64,000 bases of DNA, taken from contig JAIELW010000001.1 of assembly GCA_019752575.1 (NCBI GenBank), positions 1-64,000 of the forward strand. The letters are read 5' to 3'. A program made the translations under genes and the position numbers. The notes under the pieces are model-generated. The model had not been told where the DNA came from and did not search any database. It saw only the letters and a list, made by a program, of their open reading frames with translations. The DNA is from Xanthobacteraceae bacterium. Its GTDB lineage: Bacteria > Pseudomonadota > Alphaproteobacteria > Rhizobiales > Xanthobacteraceae. Shown here one piece after another: positions 1 through 10,323 of this stretch (the stretch's first letter is position 1; each line of letters begins with the position of its first letter).

Positions 1-792
1 TCGCTCGCGCAAGGTTCGATCCACATCGGCATCACCGGAGAAGATCTCGTTCGCGAATCCATTCCGGATGCGGACAACAAGGTCGTCTTGCTGGAAGGCC
101 TGCGCTTCGGCTTTGCCAATGTCGTCGTCGCCGTGCCGCAGGCATGGATCGACGTCCGCACGATGGAAGACCTCGACGATGTCGCGACCGCGTTTCACGC
201 CAAACGCGGCCAGCGCATGCGCGTCGCCACCAAATACGTAAACATGACCCGCGCGTTCTTCGCGGGCCACGGGATCGCGGATTACCGCATTGTCGAAAGC
301 CTGGGCGCGACCGAGGGCGCGCCCGCGGCCGGCACGGCGGAACTCATTGTCGACATCACCACGACCGGCACCACGCTCGCCGCGAACGGCCTCAAGGTTG
401 TCGATGACGGCATCATGCTGCGCTCGCAGGCCAATCTGGTCGCCTCGATCGGCGCCGAGTGGAGCGCGAAGGCGCGCAAAGCCGCGCAACTGCTGCTCGA
501 CCGCGTCGCGGCCGAGCGGCGCGCACGCACCATGCGCGAGGTGCGCATGCGCTTCAAAGGCGCGGACGCGGAGATGCTCGCGGAAGCGAAAGGAAAGTTC
601 GGCGTGCAGGCCCCGTTTGGCGGACCTACTTCTTCGGGCATGCTGACGCTTCTGTGCCCGCCCGCGACCCTGCACGACTTCACGATCTTCCTGCGCGAGC
701 GGGGCGCCGAAACCGTGATCGTCTCGGCGCCGGAATACGTTTTCGCGCAGGACAATCCGCTGTTCGATAAATTGATGTCGAAGCTTTCTTGA
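1..792 (+). CDS. hisG: ATP phosphoribosyltransferase, 3' part (5' end outside window)
   Basis: Catalyses the first step of histidine synthesis, joining ATP and PRPP in the cytoplasm. The reading frame is open from base 1, so the start lies upstream. The visible part holds the periplasmic-binding-like catalytic fold ([12 protein letters not shown] near the left edge) and ends with a region of the kind seen in long-form HisG (roughly the last 80 residues, including [12 protein letters not shown]), which carries histidine feedback in the long form. About 263 residues are present; long-form rhizobial proteins are near 325, so roughly 60 residues are missing at the N-terminus. A TTG at 88 could be mistaken for a start, but conserved sequence continues upstream of it. 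Identification rests on motif recognition. Confidence 0.92.
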   Translation, partial: SLAQGSIHIGITGEDLVRESIPDADNKVVLLEGLRFGFANVVVAVPQAWIDVRTMEDLDDVATAFHAKRGQRMRVATKYVNMTRAFFAGHGIADYRIVESLGATEGAPAAGTAELIVDITTTGTTLAANGLKVVDDGIMLRSQANLVASIGAEWSAKARKAAQLLLDRVAAERRARTMREVRMRFKGADAEMLAEAKGKFGVQAPFGGPTSSGMLTLLCPPATLHDFTIFLRERGAETVIVSAPEYVFAQDNPLFDKLMSKLS

Positions 793-902
793 TCGTCGTC
801 CCGGCCAAGCTAGGCGAAGCCGAGCGCGAGCCGGGACCCATAACCCTGTCCCGCGAATCTTGAAAGCAGGTGGTTATGGGTCCCCGCCTTCGCGGGGACG
901 AC
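793..902. repeat. Palindromic intergenic repeat, family A, copy 1
   Basis: Begins directly after the hisG stop codon. The arms read GTCGTCCC...GGGACCCATAACC and then GGTTATGGGTCCCCGC...GGGGACGAC, so the whole element can fold into a long imperfect hairpin. Related copies lie at 16805, 19275, 22631 and 43911. It may also serve as a transcription barrier between hisG and the convergent gtrA-like gene. Confidence 0.85.
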
Positions 903-917
903 AAACTGGCTTGGAAG

Positions 918-1295
918 TTATTTTGGCGCGCGGAAGACGATAAAGCGCGCGAGCGTGAAGTTCACGACGAAGCCGAAGCCGATCGCGATGATCTTCGCGA
1001 CGATCAAAGGCACCAGCGGCGCGGTCAGCACCAGCGCGGTCGTGTTCGCGATCAAGCCGCCGATCTGGGTCGTTGCGAAGAAAAGATAGTCCTTGAGACG
1101 AAAGCCCTTGCCGAAGGTGAAGCGCGAGTTGAGCGCATAGGAGCAGCTCACCGCGACGATCCAGGCGCAGACGTTGGCGACAATCAGGTTATCGGTGACG
1201 AATTTAAGCGCCGCGAAAAACACGGCGGTATCGACGCCCGCGTTGATGAAACCGATCAGGCCGAAGCTGAAAATCTGTCTGAGCAGCGCGCGCAT
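918..1295 (-). CDS. GtrA-family membrane protein
   Basis: A 125-residue protein with four predicted membrane segments (about residues 8-28, 35-55, 75-95, 100-120) and the GtrA-family signatures GFINAGVDT, a central SYALNSRFTF and a C-terminal FVVNFTLARFIVF. GtrA proteins are thought to flip or assist transfer of polyprenyl-phosphate-linked sugars across the inner membrane. It is divergent from a GT2 polyprenyl-phosphate glycosyltransferase gene at 1432, the usual functional partner of GtrA. The pair probably modifies a cell-surface glycan; the sugar cannot be told from sequence. Confidence 0.85.
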   Translation of the reverse strand: MRALLRQIFSFGLIGFINAGVDTAVFFAALKFVTDNLIVANVCAWIVAVSCSYALNSRFTFGKGFRLKDYLFFATTQIGGLIANTTALVLTAPLVPLIVAKIIAIGFGFVVNFTLARFIVFRAPK

Positions 1296-1315
1296 GGAAT
1301 CACTTGGTCAATTCG

Positions 1316-1386
1316 CCGCTTCCTAGCACGGCGCGGGCCAGAACCTCGGGCGTTTTACCGCGTTTTGGCTTTGCGCTAGGAAGCGG
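1316..1386. promoter_or_regulatory. 12-bp perfect inverted repeat in divergent promoter region
   Basis: CCGCTTCCTAGC at 1316-1327 and its exact reverse complement GCTAGGAAGCGG at 1375-1386 flank 47 bases between the divergent gtrA-like and GT2 genes. The two arms could be paired operator sites controlling both genes or the foot of a folded element. It does not match the dispersed repeat families of this window. Function is unproven. Confidence 0.5.
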
Positions 1387-1431
1387 AAACAGGAAGGAAG
1401 AAACTGGCTTTCGGGGAAAACCAGGCAGGCC

Positions 1432-2445
1432 ATGAACGCGAACCAAGGCACCAAAAGGGCGGAAGGGCTCACCATCGTCGTCCCGGTCTTCAACGAGGCC
1501 GCGGGACTGGCGAAGCTGCACGCCAAGCTGGTGTCGCTCGCCGGCCGTCTGCGCGAGCAGCGCAGGCTCAAGCTAGAGATCGTTTATGTCGATGACGGCA
1601 GCCGTGACGATAGCTACGCGATTGCGCGCACGCTCGCGCCCGAGCACGCCGACGTGCAGACGCTCTCGCTCTCGCGCAACTTCGGCAAGGAAGCAGCCCT
1701 TCTCGCGGGTCTCGACCACGCGCGCATGAGCGCGATCCTGTTCATGGACGGCGACGGCCAGCACCCGCCGGAGCTTGCCGAGAAGCTCGTGGCACTCTGG
1801 CAGGACGAACATTACGACGTGGTCTACACCGCGAAAGCCCATCGCGAGACGGAGCCCGTCTCGAGGCAACTCTTCGCGAAAATTTTCTATCGCGTGCTGA
1901 ACTACAACGCGCGCCAGCCGATCCCGGAAGATGCCGGCGACTTCCGGCTGCTGTCGGCGCGCGCGGCCGACGCGCTGCGACAGATGCCGGAGCGCAACCG
2001 TTTCTTCAAAGGCCTGTCGAGCTGGATCGGCTTCAAGCAAATCCGCGTGCCCTACGAGCCCGCACCCCGCGCGCATGGTGCGTCGAACTGGAACATGCGC
2101 GCGCTCTTGGGCCTTTCCATCGAAGGGCTCACTGCGTTTTCGGCAGCACCCTTGCGTATCGCGAGCCTGCTCGGCGTGCTGCTCTCGGCGACTGCCTTTC
2201 TGTTCGGGAGCTGGATTCTGTTCGAGACGATCGTGCTCGGCCGTGGCGTGCCCGGCTACCCGTCGGTGATGGTCGGCATCATGGTGATCGGCGGCGTGCA
2301 GTTGCTCGTGCTCGGGGTGATGGGCGAATACATCGCGAAAATTCTCTCCGAGCTGAAGCGGCGCCCCTCTTACTTTGTCGCCGAAAGCGAGTTGCGCGAA
2401 GCCGGCAAGGCAGCCAAGCCGGCCCCGCGCGAGGCGGCCGAGTGA
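1432..2445 (+). CDS. GT2 polyprenyl-phosphate glycosyltransferase (GtrB/DPM1-like)
   Basis: Transfers a sugar from a nucleotide donor to a lipid phosphate on the cytoplasmic face of the inner membrane. Residues 12-230 form the GT-A catalytic domain: VVPVFNE near 17, VDDGSRDDS at 53-61 and the metal-binding MDGDGQ at 105-110. Two membrane helices follow at about 240-268 and 275-303, then a basic tail. The length of 337 residues fits the GtrB/ArnC/DPM family. Its stop codon overlaps the GTG start of the next gene by four bases, so the two are translationally coupled. A divergent GtrA-like flippase gene supports a lipid-linked sugar pathway. Substrate unknown. Confidence 0.9.
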   Translation: MNANQGTKRAEGLTIVVPVFNEAAGLAKLHAKLVSLAGRLREQRRLKLEIVYVDDGSRDDSYAIARTLAPEHADVQTLSLSRNFGKEAALLAGLDHARMSAILFMDGDGQHPPELAEKLVALWQDEHYDVVYTAKAHRETEPVSRQLFAKIFYRVLNYNARQPIPEDAGDFRLLSARAADALRQMPERNRFFKGLSSWIGFKQIRVPYEPAPRAHGASNWNMRALLGLSIEGLTAFSAAPLRIASLLGVLLSATAFLFGSWILFETIVLGRGVPGYPSVMVGIMVIGGVQLLVLGVMGEYIAKILSELKRRPSYFVAESELREAGKAAKPAPREAAE

Positions 2446-3263
2446 AGAAGATCGTCGTCTGCGCCGACGACTACAATATTTCTTCAGGCGTCTCGAAGGC
2501 GATCCGCGATCTGATAGCGATGGGCCGTCTCAACGCGACTTCGGTGATGACAATCTTTCCGGGTCTCGACGAAGAAGCGAAAGCGCTCGCCAATACGCCC
2601 TCGCCCAACCCTGTACAGATCGGTTTGCATCTGACGCTGTCCGGCGGATTTACGCCGCTCGCCTCGCCGCCGACTGCGACAACGGACGGCATGCTGCCGC
2701 CGTTCGCCGCACTATTCTCGCCGCTCGCGAGGCTGAAAGTGAGCCGCGAAGCGGTTGCGCTCGAGATCGAAGCGCAAATTAAAGCGTTCGAGCGCGCCTT
2801 CGGCCGTGCACCGGATTACGTGGACGGGCATCAGCATTGCCATCTCGCACCCGCGATTCGCAAAGTCTTCGTCGAGACCGTGGCGCGGCTCACGCCGAAG
2901 GCCTGGGTGCGGCAATGCGCACCCGCGCAGAAGCTCGCGCTACTCACCGCCGACAACAAGACGCGCGTGATCGGCGCGCTCAGCATCGCGCTCGCCCGGC
3001 TCGCGAAGCGCGCGGGGCTTCCGGTCAATCCGTCCTTCTCCGGCGCCTACGACTTCGGCGGCAAGGATAAATTCGAGGAACTTTTTCCGCGCTTCGTAGG
3101 CGAATTGACCGACCGGGGCGTGGTCATGGTGCATCCGGGCTTCGTCGACGACGTCCTGCGCTCCCGCGACACTTTGGTCGACCGGCGCGAAGAGGAACGT
3201 TCCTTGCTTGCAAGCGAGAAGTTTCACGCCGCGCTGAAGGACGCAGAAGCGACGCTTGCCTGA
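2442..3263 (+). CDS. ChbG/HpnK-family carbohydrate deacetylase
   Basis: A 273-residue YdjC/ChbG-fold protein. Metal ligands are visible as ADDYN near residue 8, GLHLTLSGG near 66 and DGHQHCH near 127; a late HPGF motif near 228 is also typical. Family members remove N-acetyl groups from sugars (chitooligosaccharides, or the hopanoid-linked sugar for HpnK). The GTG start at 2442 overlaps the glycosyltransferase stop (GTGA), which argues for a shared job, probably trimming the sugar the glycosyltransferase adds. No other hopanoid genes are in view, so the HpnK role is only one possibility. Confidence 0.85.
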   Translation: MKKIVVCADDYNISSGVSKAIRDLIAMGRLNATSVMTIFPGLDEEAKALANTPSPNPVQIGLHLTLSGGFTPLASPPTATTDGMLPPFAALFSPLARLKVSREAVALEIEAQIKAFERAFGRAPDYVDGHQHCHLAPAIRKVFVETVARLTPKAWVRQCAPAQKLALLTADNKTRVIGALSIALARLAKRAGLPVNPSFSGAYDFGGKDKFEELFPRFVGELTDRGVVMVHPGFVDDVLRSRDTLVDRREEERSLLASEKFHAALKDAEATLA

Positions 3264-3765
3264 AAAAGCCGACCTGCTCGAGAACGTTAAATCGAACTGG
3301 AAGACCTACGCCTGGCGCGCGCTCGGCGGCGGCATCGGTCTCTATGCGATGCAGCTGCTCGCCGAGATGGGGCATTTCCCGATTGCGCTGGTACCCTTCG
3401 CCACTTCCGTTGTGAACGTCATCAGTCTTCCGGACGCGCCGCCGGCGCAGCCCCGTGCATTGATCGGCGGCCACCTCATCTCGACGGTCGTCGGGCTATC
3501 CGTGCTTTCGTTGTTCGGTTCGAGTGCGTTTGCCGCAGCACTGGCGGTCGGACTTGCAATCGTCGCGATGCATTTCACCCGCACCATGCATCCGCCGGCG
3601 GGCATCAACCCGCTCATCATCGTCACGTCTTCGCTGCCGTGGAGTTTTCTCGTGATGCCGGTGCTCGTAGGCGTGCTGCTGCTGACCGCCCTCGCCTATA
3701 TCTGGCATGGGATCGAGAATCGCTTCGTCGATCACGAGGGCAGATGGCCGGCGCGCTGGTATTGA
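3256..3765 (+). CDS. HPP-family integral membrane protein
   Basis: A 169-residue membrane protein with about four to five helices and the family signature MHPPAGINP near residue 115, which gives the HPP family its name. Some plant and cyanobacterial HPP proteins transport nitrite; the bacterial role is mostly unknown. The chosen start is the TTG at 3256, overlapping the previous stop by eight bases, because conserved sequence begins soon after and no ATG fits. It closes a tightly packed three-gene set with the glycosyltransferase and the deacetylase. Confidence 0.75.
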   Translation: MPEKADLLENVKSNWKTYAWRALGGGIGLYAMQLLAEMGHFPIALVPFATSVVNVISLPDAPPAQPRALIGGHLISTVVGLSVLSLFGSSAFAAALAVGLAIVAMHFTRTMHPPAGINPLIIVTSSLPWSFLVMPVLVGVLLLTALAYIWHGIENRFVDHEGRWPARWY

Positions 3766-3998
3766 CGAGGCGCAATGTCTGGACTGGATGAGCCAGCGCC
3801 GGCAGCTTTTATCGATGGAACTTTTCATCCGGGAGCGAATTTTTAGCCGGACCAGTGATTTCGCTATCGTATCAGGCGCTTAGTTACTGTGTCTTTTTGC
3901 CCTCACTGGCGGGGATTCCGGCACGTTGGTTAGCCGACAGAATTGTCCTTTGCGGTAACCGGGGGTTACTATTCACGATTCATTGGGGGCGCTTAACG

Positions 3999-4733
3999 AT
4001 GAGAAAAATCGTTTTTTCCGCGGTCGCGGCGCTTGCGCTTTTGAGCGCGCCTGCGATGGCGGCAGACATTCCGGTCAAGGGTCCGGTCTATAAGGCGGTC
4101 CCGTACTACAACTGGACCGGCTGGTACGGCGGTATCAACGCCGGCTATGGCTGGGATCCGAACTATATCGTCTCCTCCCCCGGCGAACCCAATGCGATTC
4201 TGAACATCGAGCCCAAAGGCGGCTTCTTCGGCTTTCAGATCGGCTACAACTGGCATTATGCGCGCAACTGGCTGGTCGGCATCGAGGCCGACTTTCAGTT
4301 CGCCGACATCACTGACGCGGTCCGCTTCACCGCAGGCGCTGGCGGCACCAACGCTTCGTCGGCGCGGATCGACATTCAGAATTTCGGTACCCTTCGTGGC
4401 CGCTGGGGTTACGTCGATAACCGCACTCTTTATTTCGTCACGGCAGGTGTCGCGTTTGCAAACTTCGACATCTTCGTGAACGCCCGCTACGACACCACGG
4501 TTGGCAACATCGATAAGTTCCAGTGGGAAGTCGGTTATGTCGTCGGTGCCGGCATCGAGCACGCCTTCATGAATGGCTGGATCGGCAGAATCGAATACCA
4601 GTTCATGGACTTCTCACTGCTTGCAACCGGCGTTGCGAGCAACGGCGCTTCGTTCACGCTGACGGGCGATCCGCAGATTCATCTGGTCCGTATCGGCCTC
4701 AGCCGGAAGTTCTCGGGCCTTATGCTGCCCTAA
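3999..4733 (+). CDS. Outer-membrane beta-barrel protein (Omp25/Omp31 porin-like)
   Basis: A 244-residue protein. The ATG at 3999 is preferred over an in-frame ATG at 3855 because it starts a clean signal peptide (MRKIVFSAVAALALLSAPAMA, cut after AMAA). The mature part opens with the rhizobial Omp25/Omp31 pattern YNWTGWYGGINAGYGW, alternates hydrophobic strands and ends in a barrel strand followed by KFSGLMLP. Such proteins are abundant outer-membrane structural barrels in Brucella, Bartonella and Bradyrhizobium relatives. It stands alone with a 230-base upstream region and its own terminator. Confidence 0.9.
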   Translation: MRKIVFSAVAALALLSAPAMAADIPVKGPVYKAVPYYNWTGWYGGINAGYGWDPNYIVSSPGEPNAILNIEPKGGFFGFQIGYNWHYARNWLVGIEADFQFADITDAVRFTAGAGGTNASSARIDIQNFGTLRGRWGYVDNRTLYFVTAGVAFANFDIFVNARYDTTVGNIDKFQWEVGYVVGAGIEHAFMNGWIGRIEYQFMDFSLLATGVASNGASFTLTGDPQIHLVRIGLSRKFSGLMLP

Positions 4734-4752
4734 AAAAACGGACATAGATAAG

Positions 4753-4782
4753 AAAAGGCGCGGATTGCTCCGCGCCTTTTTT
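4753..4782. terminator. Bidirectional intrinsic terminator
   Basis: A 12-bp perfect stem (AAAAGGCGCGGA, loop TTGC, TCCGCGCCTTTT) with a T run on the plus side and an A run on the other. It sits between the converging porin gene and groEL, so it can end both transcripts. Confidence 0.9.
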
Positions 4783-4811
4783 ATTTCTGAAACCGGCCGA
4801 TACGAAACGCC

Positions 4812-6557
<1,746 letters not shown>

Positions 6558-6564
6558 AAGAAGC

Positions 6565-6864
6565 TTACTTGCCTTTGCCGATGATGCCCATGATGTCCGA
6601 CTCCTTCATGATCAGGAGTTCGTCGCCATCGATCTTCACTTCGGTGCCAGACCACTTTCCGAACAGAATGCGGTCGCCGACCTTGACGCCGATCGGGATC
6701 AGCTTGCCGCTCTCGTCGCGGCCGCCGGTGCCGACGGCAACCACTTCGCCTTCGGACGGCTTTTCCTGCGCGGTGTCGGGGATGATGATGCCGCTCTTGG
6801 TCTTGTTGTCGGCTTCGATGCGCTTGACGACCACGCGGTCGTGCAACGGGCGGAATTTTTTCAT
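6565..6864 (-). CDS. groES: 10-kDa co-chaperonin GroES
   Basis: 99-residue lid of the GroEL chamber. It starts [15 protein letters not shown], carries the mobile-loop region [17 protein letters not shown] at about 20-36 and ends near the [10 protein letters not shown] tail. An upstream in-frame ATG at 6972 would add 36 unconserved residues and run through the CIRCE operator, so it is rejected. First gene of groESL; the CIRCE element 45 bases upstream implies HrcA heat-shock repression. Confidence 0.98.
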   Translation of the reverse strand: MKKFRPLHDRVVVKRIEADNKTKSGIIIPDTAQEKPSEGEVVAVGTGGRDESGKLIPIGVKVGDRILFGKWSGTEVKIDGDELLIMKESDIMGIIGKGK

Positions 6865-6908
6865 GATCGGTTTCCTCGGGCTTCGCGCGAGTGCGCGTAA
6901 AATACTTG

Positions 6909-6933
6909 TGGCACTCATAGATCGCGAGTGCCA
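6909..6933 (-). promoter_or_regulatory. CIRCE operator (HrcA site)
   Basis: TGGCACTC, nine bases, GAGTGCCA: a perfect 8-9-8 inverted repeat close to the CIRCE consensus TTAGCACTC-N9-GAGTGCTAA. It sits in the leader of groES, the classical position for HrcA repression of chaperonin operons. Confidence 0.93.
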
Positions 6934-7006
6934 GCGGCGCACGAGATAGCGCTCGCTCACGCAATAAGTCAAGGATCGTTCTGAAAAGATATTGTTTTAC
7001 AGCGGC

Positions 7007-7297
7007 TTATACCGAGAACGCACGCAGCGCGTCGTAGAGCAGCTTCACGGCCGCGACGAGCAGGATCACATAGCACCAGAAGAAGAGCCGTGCCTGATCG
7101 AGCCGGTCGTGAATGTATTTGCCGAGCCAGACCCCGAGCGGCACGACGGGCGCCAGCACCAGCGCCTGCATGAGCGTCGCTGGCTTTGCGAGCGCAAGCA
7201 CGGAATACGGCACGAGCTTCACGAGATTGCCGAGACTGAAGAGGGCAACCGCGGTGCCCGCGTAAATGCCGGTCGAGCCGAAGCGGACGTATTGCAT
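7007..7297 (-). pseudogene. TauE/SafE (TSUP) transporter, C-terminal remnant
   Basis: An open frame of 96 residues that resembles only the last third of TSUP permeases: YAGTAVALFSLGNLVKLVPY, then APVVPLGVWLGKYIH and a final helix VILLVAAVKLLYDALR. Whole TSUP proteins are near 250 residues with eight helices. Upstream on the same strand there is only the terminator of the dctP-like gene, so the first part is missing rather than frameshifted. A GAGG seven bases before the ATG could still allow translation of a three-helix stub. A deletion remnant is the simplest reading. Confidence 0.7.
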
Positions 7298-7307
7298 CTG
7301 GCATCCT

Positions 7308-7339
7308 CAAAATAAATCGGGCGGCGAAACCGCCGCCCG
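7308..7339 (-). terminator. Intrinsic terminator of the TRAP operon
   Basis: A nine-base GC stem (CGGGCGGCG and CGCCGCCCG at 7318-7339) is followed on the minus strand by ATTTATTTT. It lies just after the dctP-like stop codon, so it ends the dctQ-dctM-dctP transcript. Confidence 0.85.
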
Positions 7340-7368
7340 ACTGTATCGTTTGATTGCGCTAGAGCAAC

Positions 7369-8346
7369 TTACTTCTTGAAGGCCTTCAGCACCGCTTCAC
7401 CGTCGGCGCCTGCGCGCTTCGACCATTCGGCGGCGAGCGTGTCGCCGATCTTGGCAAGACCCGCCTTCAGTTCGGGGCTCGGCGGCAGCACCTTCATCTT
7501 GTTCGCCTTGAGCGTCGCGAGGAAGCCCGAGGTCTTTTCCTCCGATACTTTCCAGCCGCGGTCTTCGGCGGCTTTGGCGGCTTTCAGCACCGCGTCCTGC
7601 GTCGCCTTGTCGAGCTTGTCGAATGCGGCCTTGCTTACGATCACCACATTCTTCGGAATCCATGCCTGCACATCGTAGAAGTGAGACATGGTCTCCCACG
7701 CCTTGGTGTCGACGCCGGTTGCGCCGGAAGTCATGAAGGATTCGACGACGCCGGTGGCCAAGGCCTGCGCGAGCTCGGCCTGCTGCACGGTCACCGCCTG
7801 CGCGCCGGCGAGTTCGGCAATGCGCGTGGTGCCGGCATTATAGGCGCGCCATTTCAGGCCTTTCAGATCGTTGACGGTATTGATGTCCTTCTTGGCGTAG
7901 ATGCCCTGCGGCGGCCACGGCACGGCATAGAGCAGAATGATGCCCTGGCTTTCGAATTTCTTCTGCATCGCGGGCTTGGTCGCGGCGTAAAGCTTCTTCG
8001 CTTCGGCGTAGCTGGTTGCGAGGAACGGCACCACGTCGGCGCCGAAAACCGGATCTTCGTTTTCGAGCAGAGAAACCAGCACTTCGCCGATCTCGGCCTG
8101 CCCGGTCTGCACCGCGCGCTTGATTTCCGGCGCCTTGAAGAGCGAGGCGCCCGGATGCAGCGTGAGCGTGAGCTTGCCGCCAGAATTCGCCTCTACATCT
8201 TTCGCGAACTGCGCGAGGTTTTCGGTGTGGAAGTTGGTGGCGGGATATGCGCTCGGCAGATTCCATTTGGTCTGCGCGGCGGCGGGGCTTGCGGCAAGCG
8301 CAAGCCCAGCGAGGCCGAGCAGGACACTACGCGAATTTCTGAACAT
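7369..8346 (-). CDS. TRAP transporter solute-binding protein (DctP family)
   Basis: Periplasmic binding protein of a tripartite importer. 325 residues with a signal peptide (cut after SPAAAQ near 25), the DctP fold and the usual carboxylate-binding core around LKGLKWRAYNAGT (near 165), where a conserved arginine contacts the ligand. It is the last gene of an operon with DctM and DctQ homologues just upstream. The next divergent catabolic unit is a MarR regulator and a 5-oxoprolinase/hydantoinase, so the ligand might be an oxoproline-like or dicarboxylate compound; this is inference only. Confidence 0.92.
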   Translation of the reverse strand: MFRNSRSVLLGLAGLALAASPAAAQTKWNLPSAYPATNFHTENLAQFAKDVEANSGGKLTLTLHPGASLFKAPEIKRAVQTGQAEIGEVLVSLLENEDPVFGADVVPFLATSYAEAKKLYAATKPAMQKKFESQGIILLYAVPWPPQGIYAKKDINTVNDLKGLKWRAYNAGTTRIAELAGAQAVTVQQAELAQALATGVVESFMTSGATGVDTKAWETMSHFYDVQAWIPKNVVIVSKAAFDKLDKATQDAVLKAAKAAEDRGWKVSEEKTSGFLATLKANKMKVLPPSPELKAGLAKIGDTLAAEWSKRAGADGEAVLKAFKK

Positions 8347-8376
8347 GTTGTCGTCTCCCGGTTGGTTTTTTGGTCG

Positions 8377-9684
8377 TCAGCGTGGTGGAAATGCCAGTTG
8401 CGGCAGGATCATCACGATCTGCGGAAAGATCGTAATGATGATGGCCGCGAGAACAAGCAGAAAGAAGAACGGCAGCGCGGCCACGGCTACCGTATTGGAA
8501 TCCTTGCCGCTCATGGTCTGCAACACAAACAGGTTGAAGCCCACGGGCGGCGTCACTTCGGCCATCTCGACGATCAGTACGACGAAGATGCCGAACCAGA
8601 CGAGATCGAAGCCCGCCTTCTGCACCATTGGCAAGACGACCGTGGTGGTCAGCACGATCATCGAAATGCCGTCGAGCGCGGTGCCGAGGATGATGTACAT
8701 CACGAGGAGCGCTGCCATCAGCGCGAAGGGGCTCAGGTTGAAACTGTCGACCCAGAGCGCGAGCGCGTTCGGAATTTGCGTCAGCGCCATCGCCTTCGAC
8801 ATGAACCACGCGCCGGCGAGGATCAGCATGATCATGCAGGTAACGCGCGTGGCGCCCATCACGCTTTTCCAGAAGGATTCCCAGGTGAGCGAGCGCTGCC
8901 ACCATGCGATCATCAGCGAACCGAGCACGCCCCAGGCCGCGCATTCGGTGGCCGATGCCCAGCCGAAGATCAGCACGAGGAAAACGAGCGCGATCAGGAG
9001 CAGCACCGGCACGAGGTTCGCGGACTCGCGCAGCTTGCCGGTAAACGACATCTTCGGTTCGGGACGCGGCTGCTTGTCGGGATTGGCGAGCGACCAGATC
9101 GCGATATAGCCGCTATAGAGCGCCATCACGAGCAAGCCCGGCAGGAAGCCCGCAAGAAAAAGCTGGATGATGGAAACGTCGGCCGCGACCGCATAGACGA
9201 CCATCATGATGCTCGGCGGAATCAGAATACCGAGCGTGCCGGCACCCGCGAGCGAGCCGAGGCTCATTTTCTCGTCGTAGCCGCGCTTGTTCAGTTCGGG
9301 CAGTGCGATCTTGCCGACGGTCGCGCAGGTCGCCGCGGACGAGCCCGATACCGAGCCGAACAGGCCGGAAGCGAGCACGTTTACGTGCATCAACCGGCCT
9401 GGAATTCTGTTGAGCCACGGCGCGAGGCCGCGGAACATCTCTTCCGAGAGTTTGGTGCGGAAAAGAATTTCGCCCATCCAGATGAACATCGGAAGTGCGG
9501 CAAGCGTATAGCTCGCGCTCTCGCCCCAGATCGTCGTCGCCAGAAGATCGCCCGGCCGCGCGTGGCCGGTGAACAGCATACCGACATAACCCGTCGCCAG
9601 AAGGCCGATCGCAATCCAGACGCCCCCGGCGAGCAATACGAACAGAAAGACCAGAAGCACGAGCGCGATTTCGATCAGGGCCAT
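8377..9684 (-). CDS. TRAP transporter large permease (DctM family)
   Basis: 435-residue inner-membrane protein with about twelve hydrophobic segments and the DctM pattern of two inverted halves: GSVSGSSAATCATVG with GTLGILIPPSIMMV near 110-155, and TPPVGFNLFVLQ near 375. It forms the sodium-driven translocation channel. Two bases separate it from the small permease gene upstream and about 30 from the binding-protein gene downstream, so all three are co-transcribed. Confidence 0.93.
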   Translation of the reverse strand: MALIEIALVLLVFLFVLLAGGVWIAIGLLATGYVGMLFTGHARPGDLLATTIWGESASYTLAALPMFIWMGEILFRTKLSEEMFRGLAPWLNRIPGRLMHVNVLASGLFGSVSGSSAATCATVGKIALPELNKRGYDEKMSLGSLAGAGTLGILIPPSIMMVVYAVAADVSIIQLFLAGFLPGLLVMALYSGYIAIWSLANPDKQPRPEPKMSFTGKLRESANLVPVLLLIALVFLVLIFGWASATECAAWGVLGSLMIAWWQRSLTWESFWKSVMGATRVTCMIMLILAGAWFMSKAMALTQIPNALALWVDSFNLSPFALMAALLVMYIILGTALDGISMIVLTTTVVLPMVQKAGFDLVWFGIFVVLIVEMAEVTPPVGFNLFVLQTMSGKDSNTVAVAALPFFFLLVLAAIIITIFPQIVMILPQLAFPPR

Positions 9685-9686
9685 GA

Positions 9687-10238
9687 CTACACCGGACTCT
9701 GGATCGCCTGCTCGAGCGCCTCTTCGGCGGTCTTGGGTTTCGGTTTTTCGTAATGCGGATTACCGCCGAGAAGGACGTGAATCAGTTCATCGACGAAAGC
9801 GATGAAGAGAATAACGAGGCCGACGGACATTCCGGACTGCGGAATCCAGATCGGCACCACGATCACGCCTTGCGACGGCTCGCTGATGAACCACGAGAAG
9901 TACGTCATCCGGTAGGCGAACCATGCGAAGTAGCCGGTGAAAAAGCAGCCGACGGCGAGCGAGAAAATCTCGAAATACCATCGCGTGCGCCCGCTGAATC
10001 GATCGATCAGCAAGCCGACACGGATCATCTCGGCGGATCGGAAAGTATGCGCGAGACCGAGAAAGGAAATCGCGACCATGCACCAGCCGATAAACTCGTC
10101 GCCGGAGCGCACGTTCAGACCGAGCGGACGGCCTGCGGAAAGCAAAAGCATCAAAACGAAAATCGCGAGCAGAAACCCGCCGGCGGCTGCGCCCGAAAAG
10201 AGATAGAGCCAATCGAGAAATCTGCGAACGAGTTTCAT
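9687..10238 (-). CDS. TRAP transporter small permease (DctQ family)
   Basis: 183-residue membrane protein with four helices and the DctQ hallmark of a hydrophilic hinge between helices 2 and 3 (FRSAEMIRVGLLID near 65). It partners the large permease encoded next. A cytoplasmic tail rich in proline, lysine and glutamate (residues 155-183) is slightly longer than usual. First gene of the dctQMP-type operon; the promoter must lie in the 85 bases up to the MarR stop codon, unless there is read-through from the marR-like gene. Confidence 0.9.
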   Translation of the reverse strand: MKLVRRFLDWLYLFSGAAAGGFLLAIFVLMLLLSAGRPLGLNVRSGDEFIGWCMVAISFLGLAHTFRSAEMIRVGLLIDRFSGRTRWYFEIFSLAVGCFFTGYFAWFAYRMTYFSWFISEPSQGVIVVPIWIPQSGMSVGLVILFIAFVDELIHVLLGGNPHYEKPKPKTAEEALEQAIQSPV

Positions 10239-10323
10239 TTACGCTCCGCGTTTACCGCGTTTGTTGCAACGCCCGTGCCGGAAACAGTCTAACTGCGGCG
10301 TTCGGAGGGTGCGACTCATTTGC

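Noticed and set aside
7681-9753. A 690-codon plus-strand frame opposite the TRAP transporter genes
   Set aside because: Antisense to dctP and dctM homologues; composition is typical of a shadow frame and no motif is recognisable.
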